Of a stretch of DNA of 64,000 nt, positions 57,985-64,000 are shown in pieces (the stretch's first letter is position 1; every line of letters starts with the position of its first letter). The notes beneath the pieces were generated by a model. That model saw only the letters and a program-made list of their open reading frames with translations. It searched no databases and was not told the DNA's origin. Origin of the DNA: Ceratotherium simum simum (Eukaryota > Chordata > Mammalia > Perissodactyla > Rhinocerotidae); the NCBI RefSeq assembly GCF_000283155.1, contig NW_004454262.1:3094785-3158784 (forward strand), read 5' to 3'. The translations under genes and the position numbers were made by a program.

Positions 57985-58240
57985 GCAGGTTAGTGGAGCT
58001 GGAATTTGATGGGCCATGAAGCAAGTGTCAGGAGGCGAAGTTGCAGAGGTAGGCAGGGCCAGATCTTGCATAGCTGTGTGTGCCCCAATAGGAAGTTTGG
58101 ATTTTATTCGAAGCATAGGAAGTCCCTGAAATTTTCTAAGCAGGGGAATGACCTGATTTCATTCATATTTTTTAAAAAATTACTCTGACTACAATCTGGA
58201 GAATGGCTTGGAGGGAGGTCAAGAAGCAAAAGAATGACGT
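57985..58240 (-). repeat. L2 LINE internal fragment
   Basis: AGAGGTAGGCAGGGCCAG, TTGGATTTTATTCGAAGC, AGCAGGGGAATGACCTG and TTACTCTGACTACAATC. Confidence 0.8.
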
Positions 58241-58249
58241 ACCCCACTC

Positions 58250-58445
58250 TGGATTAGGAGCCCTCCTGCATGTTCCTAGCGCACCTGGTGCTGATTTGAG
58301 CGCTGCACTTATTAACCACAGTCACAATTTTCTGTTGATTTGTCTGTTGCCTCCATCGGTCTGAGAGCTCCTTCAGGGTAGGGATTGTGTCTTTTGTCTC
58401 CATGCCATATAATAAATTTTCAATAGCTGTATTTATTAAGGAATG
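58250..58445 (+). repeat. L2 LINE 3'-end-like fragment
   Basis: GTCTGAGAGCTCCTTCAGGG, TAGGGATTGTGTCTTTTG. Confidence 0.65.
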
Positions 58446-60837
58446 GAAAAAAAAAAGTACTAAACTGAGTGTCAGATCCAACTTTTATCTTTCTGGAAAG
58501 AAAAAGTCTCAAATAAGGAAGTTTTCAGCTATAAAAACCATGTTTGGGAGAGAAGAAAGGACATTTTCGTTAAGGTGTCATAATAAGAGGTCTGAAGGAG
58601 AGTGAGATGAGGAGGGTGTGTATGTGCTGGAGGTGAGTGTAGACAGGACAGAAAGGGAGACTCACTTGACTGCAGTAGGTGGTTCAATACAATTTTAATT
58701 ACTGGAGTTTTTCTGGATTGTGAAAAAAGGTTCTAAATGTAAGGAGAAAACAGCCAAATCCTCCCACATTCATCAGGATAAAAACAAGGCTAATGCCCTC
58801 TTGGGCAGCCCACTCTCAGAGCCCACTTTGACTCCTCTATGGAAAGCAAGGAGCTGGCAAACTCTTAACTCAAAAGTTTGTACAATGAGAATTTATACAC
58901 CAGGCACCTGTCTCTGCACCATAGTAAGATAAAAAGTGTAAAAAATAGGGTGAATGAAATTAAAGATACATATGATAAGATAAATTTAGTGTTTCATAAA
59001 ATCATTTTGGGGGAGGGAGAACTCATTAGGTTGTGAAAATGAATCACAGTGAGAACAGGGTCCCATTGGCAGAGCATCACTCACTGCAGAGTAATTCTGC
59101 CGTTGTCGCGGGGCTCTGTGTGGAGGGCGGATTGATGGTGATCCTTTTTTTATTGAGATTTTGGGCTCACATCTCATTTATGTTTATGCCTCAAGATGGC
59201 AGAGCCTTTATTTGTCATTGCATTTCTTAGCCATTTCTTGATCTCTGAGGCTTGAGTGCATAGATGCTGAAACGGTACAGTAAGTATGCCCGGTAAATGC
59301 ATCGGTAAATGCTGAGAGAAAAAGACAATGCCTAGGGCAGGAGTTTATTCCACAGGATAACAGGGATGAAGTTAAGAAAAGGAAAGATGGATGTTCAATA
59401 TCTGGAAAAATACCCTGGCCATTTGACTTTAAGAATAACTTCCCAAGGGAAGCTGTGAAAATCCCGCTACTTGAGGCATTTGAGAATAGATTAGATGATG
59501 TACTGGAGATTATCCTGCAGGGAGTCAAATGTACTCTGGTCCAGGGACTGAACTAAAATAGCCACAAAACCCACAAAATGGTCTTTTGTGATTATGATTC
59601 TGGGAGTCCAGTCAGGTCTTGCTTTATTGAATCCTTTGCTACAACTGATATGAATTTCCCCAGGCTGAAGTGAAGAACTGCACCCTAGAATTCGAGCCTT
59701 GCTGGGCCCACATGCCCATGGCCTAGCCAGCTAAGAGGCTATTTAGTGAGGCATCTGTCTTACACATTGCACTGGTGTGATCCCTTCCCCTATCCTCCCC
59801 TGCCATCCCCTCACTTCCTCTTCCTTACTCTCTTTCTTTCCTCCACTCCTCTCTGCTATTCTCTTCTTCTCAATAGAGGAAATAGATATGGGGTGACGAA
59901 GGCTTGGAAACCATTCATCTGAGAACAAGTCATCTTGGTGTGCCTGTTGGATGCCTGCTCTCTGCTGCTCACTGCACTGTGGTTTGGTGTTTGGAGGAGA
60001 ATATGGGTTTAAGCTCAATGGAGTCAACGACAGACATGGGAACTGCTGATGTCTGCTGGCCGCTCCACAGTGAACAAGCCCTGCAAAGTCTGTCGAGTTG
60101 CCATTAAAATCTCCTCCCCGCTCCTGCCCCAGCATGCCCAGAGATCTGCTGGGTGTTCTGGGTCTTCTCTGTTTACAGCTATTGTTAATGATTTGATGTT
60201 GGGAGTGGGAAGGAAGGTTTTAATTCCCTAAGGGCAGACCAAATCTGTCATTCGAGTTCAGCTCTAAGAGACTCCAGAGTGAAAATGTTGAAGACCAGCT
60301 GCTCATTCTTCTTTCTTTTCCTAATTAATTGCAATGGATCTAAAAATACTTATATTTGGGAAAGTCTCTGAAGCTGGAGCTGGAACAAGTTGCTGGTATG
60401 GTCACAGAACCGGGTCTGAGGCAAGCACAGGGGCCTAGGCAAGTCAAGAGGCTGAGAAGGACTTGTAAGTCAGTTCTTGGGGAGTTTTTCCTTCATCAGT
60501 TCAGTTTATTCCACACTTTCTCAGTTGATTGAGATGTGTGCAATTTTCCCACATTGTAGACTCTGGCCACTTACGGTTGTAACATTTACAGTTTTAGTCA
60601 CTTGAGTGTGATCTGGAAGTCCATTCTGTAAGATAAAATGCCAAGTGTTGCTGAGACATGAATTTGAATCACCAGAACTGCAAGGTAGCTGTGGCTGAGT
60701 CAGTTACCACATGATGGACCCAGCCTATTGCCCCGCGTATACCTCTTAGAGCAGCCCTTTCCATTCTTTCTTCATTGTTCTGTGTGAGAAGGTTTGGGGA
60801 CATATCCTTGGTGAATGCCATGATTCTGTCAACAAAT
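58446..60837. other. repeat-poor intergenic stretch, about 2.4 kb
   Basis: No confident repeat. Open frames of up to 130 codons (60135-59743 minus) have no family features. CCTAATTAATTGC near 60320 resembles a homeodomain site. No gene is supported. Confidence 0.4.
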
Positions 60838-61300
60838 AAGAGGCAGATACTGCAGCAGAAGCAATAAGTTTATTTGGGGTCTCAAGAATTGCAATTTGGG
60901 ACACACAGATTCAAGTAGAAACTCATACGTGCTCTGAGGAAGACAATGGAGACAGGGCTTTATAAAGGCAAAAAGAAATAAATTACATAGGTTGTTTTGC
61001 AAGATTTGTGATTGGTGTTGGCAACAACTGTTACTTCTTGGCTATACATGACTGGTTGCTAAGGCCATCTCTAAGGCAGAAAATTCTTATCTGCGGGAGT
61101 AAGCATATTTCTTGGAAGAGGGTCAGGAAGACAACAATGAAGCACAGTTCAAAAGTTTACATTCCATCTTGGTAGAGACATGCATAAGTCCCACTTCCCT
61201 AATGGCCTCCCAGCTCCATTTTAGAAGCCTTGACATATGTTACTCCATTTTGTTACTATCATCTACAATTCTTAAATGCCTTGTGACTACAAGCCATAGC
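60838..61300 (-). mobile_element. probable ERV LTR
   Basis: AATAAGTTTATTTGGGGTC (reversed polyadenylation region), GGGCTTTATAAAGGC, CCAGCTCCATTTTAGAAG. No target duplication was established. Confidence 0.5.
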
Positions 61301-61384
61301 CCAGCCCAGCCCAGCCTTCCTAAACATGCACGATCATAAAGAAGACCCAAGGAGCAGTCAACAGAGCAAATTTGAACTTGCTCA

Positions 61385-61800
61385 ACACAATTTATTCATC
61401 TTTTATTGTGGGCCAGGCTGTGTGCTAGGTGTCATAAGAATTACAAAGATGAACATGACCCAGTTTTTGCCTTCAAAGAAAATACAACCAGAGCCAGCCC
61501 TGATAGCCTAGTGGTTAAAGTTCTGCATGCTCTGCTTCGGCGGCCTGGGTTTGGTTCCCGGGTCTGGAACCACACCACTCGTCTGTTGGTAGCCGTACTG
61601 TGGCGGCAGCTCACATAGAAGAACTAGAAGGGCTTACAGCTAGAATATACAACTATGTACTGGGGCTTTGGGGAGGAAAAAAGAAGGAGAGAGGAAGATT
61701 GGCAACAAGTGTTAGCTCAGGGCAAATCTTTCCCAGCACACACACACACACAAAATACAACCAATAGAAGGAAAAATATAATACAAATGACCATAATATA
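61385..61800 (-). repeat. L2 LINE 3' end split by an ERE
   Basis: TTTATTCATCTTTTATTG, GGCTGTGTGCTAGGTGTC, ACAAAGATGAACATGACC. It continues after the SINE with AAAATACAACCAATAG. Confidence 0.75.
61491..61751 (+). mobile_element. older ERE SINE carrying both tail modules
   Basis: GAGCCAGCCCTGATAGCC head, AGAACTAGAAGGGCTTACAG, CTGGGGCTTTGGGG, then GAGGAAGATTGGCAACAAG and a CA microsatellite tail. Exact target duplication AAAATACAACCA (61479-61490 and 61752-61763). Confidence 0.93.
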
Positions 61801-61829
61801 GGGCAGTGCCAAACAACCACTCTGGGGTG

Positions 61830-62580
61830 TTTTCCACACCAACAACCAATTCTCTGATTCTCCAATCACCAACTTGGTGTTCAACGATTCAATTCAGTTC
61901 CAACACTACCTGGAGTTAGCACAGACCCGACAGGGTAAGGGCTCAGCCCCACAAGACTGCCCATCACTTCAGAAGCCAATCACAAGTCCTGGGCCTCCTG
62001 TACTTCTGACCCACCAGCTATATTGGGGCTTCCCATGGCTTCCTTCTCAGGTTTGATAATTTGCTAGACTGGCTGACAAAACTAAGGAACACACTTTACT
62101 CACATTCACCAGTTTATTATAAAGAATAAAAATGAACAGCCAGAAGAAAAGGTACATAGGATGCGGTCTGGAGGGGTCTCAAGCACGGGAGCTTCTGCCC
62201 CATGGAGTTGGGGCACACCCCCCCCAGCGCATGGATGCGTTCACCAATCCAGGAGCTCTCTGAGCCCTGTAGTTTAGGGATTTTTATCGAAGTTTCATTA
62301 CATGGGCATGATGGATGAAATCATTGGCCATTGGTGATTGAACTCAATCTCTAGCCCCTCCTCCTTCCCTGGAGGTTGGAAGGTGGGGCTGAAAGTTCCA
62401 AGCTTCTAATCAAGGCTTGGTCTTTCTGGAGACCATCCTGAAGCTATCTAGGGTCCCCCAGCCACCAGCCATCTTATACAAAAGACATTCTTATCACTCT
62501 GGAGATCCCAAGGATTTTAGGAGATGTGTGTCAGGAACTGGGGACAAAGACCAGATATTTATTTTTTATTATATTACAAC
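61830..62580 (-). mobile_element. ERV LTR, related to the copy at 55930-56700
   Basis: AACTTGGTGTTCAACGATTC, CAGCCCCACAAGACTGCCC, CCAGTTTATTATAAAGAATAAA, TCATTGGCCATTGG, GGTGGGGCTGAAAGTTCC. Family not assigned. Confidence 0.75.
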
Positions 62581-62667
62581 CACCATAAGGAAATTACAAG
62601 TGGAGTGTTACACGACTTCAGAGAGAAGAAAGATCAAATGTATTTTTTTAAGATCTCATACTGCAGT

Positions 62668-62790
62668 ATTGTGTAATGTGAAAGAACTTGGATTCTGGAG
62701 TCTGCCAGCCCTGGGTTTGACTTCTGGGCAAATTTTATAGCCACTCTTCTGCCTCTTCTCTGGTATTGTCAATCACAAAATGGAACAATG
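62668..62790 (+). repeat. MIR SINE fragment
   Basis: ACTTGGATTCTGGAGTCTGCC, CTGGGTTTGACTTCTGGGC. Confidence 0.8.
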
Positions 62791-64000
62791 TTGATTCACC
62801 TGGAAAGAGTGTAAGGTAGTTCAGAACTCTTACAGGATGGGGACTTCTTGCTGTAGAGTGTTATTTTGTTTGCTTGTCTATTCAGTCCTCTATAGAGCTT
62901 AACTATGTTGCCTTTTTTTTTTTCGGAAACCACAATAAGATGAGGAGATTACTGCTTGAAACTTGCAATCCCATTATCTGTCAGCCTATGAAAGATAAAA
63001 AGTGCCACTCATGTATCCAGAAAGTCATTCTTCAGTAGACATAGGTGACAAGAATTATATTTCTTTACCAGGACATCTTGATGTGGCATATCATAAATAT
63101 TCAGGTTCCATAGACTTCTAAAAAAGATATTTCCTTTTTTGCCTAACACTAGCTTGAAGGATGATTCATGATGACTGAAAAATAGGAACTAGGAATTCTT
63201 ATACGTGAGAGAAAAAGGAGCAGTTGAGGAGTGGGCTGATGGAGATTGAGGAAGAGGAAACTGAAAGTGAAGCAGGAGTCCACGTGCAGGTTTGGAAATC
63301 ATGTGGTGGGGTATTACCCTTAGACCCAGGCAGATAGGCCCCCGCTCTGTTCCCGTGCTCTCAGGGGCCTGGCTCTGGCCCTCATCCAGCTGCGCCTTCC
63401 ACAAGGGATGAGAAGTCCAGGAGGCCAAGGGATGTGCCCACCTGGAACCCATGCCCTCCCTACTTCTAGACCATGCTCTAGGTACCAGGGACATTGGAAT
63501 TCCATGCCTAAACACCAAGGCCTACAGGAGTTTCTTGCCCAGGTCTGTCCTTGTGAGTGAGGGCTAATAGTGCCACCTATGTACCCAAAGGGTGGCCAAG
63601 GAGTGGCTGTCGGCAGGGGTGGGAAGAGCTAGAGATTGGCCAGGTGAGCTGGGATGCTGATATGCGTACGGAAAAGGTCTTTCATGATCTGGGCAGAACC
63701 AGGAGAAAGAAGAGAGAAAGGAGTGGGTTGTGGGCCGAGGGCCTCCATTTGTATTATTGCCCTAGGCCTGCAAATATTAGGGGCGGGCCTGTGCAGGAAT
63801 CTAGGCTTATAACTTTTCAAGCAAAAACACTGAATTTGCAAATAGTTCCTGATAGAATTGAGCTGGCTTGCCTTTGTGCTGGATTCAGCCCTAATTGTTT
63901 TTACCTCAATCTGTTATGTCACTAATAGGGCAAATAGTTCATAGTAATAGCACTAGGACCTCCTAGTCCATATTTATGTTCCTTGAGATACTGGAATAAC
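62791..64000. other. unassigned intergenic sequence
   Basis: No repeat or gene recognised. GC-richer open frames at 63189-63518 (-) and 63557-63925 (+) lack family features. Confidence 0.4.

Noticed and set aside
63189..63925. Two GC-richer open frames of 109 and 122 codons
   Set aside because: No family features and no conserved start context; the lengths are compatible with chance in GC-richer DNA.

Overview
This is a mammalian nuclear window, AT-rich and dominated by interspersed repeats. The lineage call rests on at least 16 copies of tRNA-derived SINEs with GGCCGGCCCCGTGGC-type heads. These are the equine repetitive elements (ERE) of perissodactyls, so the source is most likely a horse, zebra, ass, rhinoceros or tapir. 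I cannot choose among them by eye. Older eutherian or mammal-wide repeats (MIR, L2, L1M, MaLR/ERV LTRs, MER5, a Tigger/pogo-like transposon) fill much of the rest. Two assembly gaps (N runs) both lie inside ERE copies.

Only one protein-coding gene can be supported: YAE1 (YAE1D1), on the minus strand. It has three coding exons (32745-32873, 31226-31347, 29181-29610), all with canonical GT-AG junctions, and encodes 226 aa. YAE1 partners with LTO1 as the adaptor that brings the ABC protein ABCE1/Rli1 to the cytosolic iron-sulfur assembly machinery. Its start codon lies in a clear CpG island (about 32480-33230) with GC boxes and ETS-type sites, a housekeeping promoter. In human, YAE1 sits between POU6F2 and RALA, so the left side here probably leads towards RALA and the right side towards POU6F2. 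No exon of either neighbour was seen.

Layout: 1-6 kb is an ancient LTR and Tigger-like zone with nested insertions; 6-28 kb is intergenic, downstream of YAE1, with L2, MIR, MLT1 and ERE, one retroposed LTR-like transcript (12.7 kb) and one candidate terminal exon (13.3-13.5 kb); 28.6-33.9 kb is YAE1 and its promoter, free of recognisable ERE; 34-42 kb is L1, L2, MER5 and ERE; 42-52 kb is a cluster of L1 3' ends and two long minus-strand 5'-truncated L1s, including an inverted pair of related L1 3' ends; 52-64 kb holds LTRs, L2, ERE and several repeat-poor stretches.

I found no bacterial-type operon, CRISPR array, phage or novel multi-gene system, and I do not claim one. The most useful observations are the exon-2 packaging of the YAE1 deca-GX3 motif, the two repeat-internal assembly gaps whose true sizes can be predicted, the retroposed LTR-like transcript, and the candidate unannotated exon.
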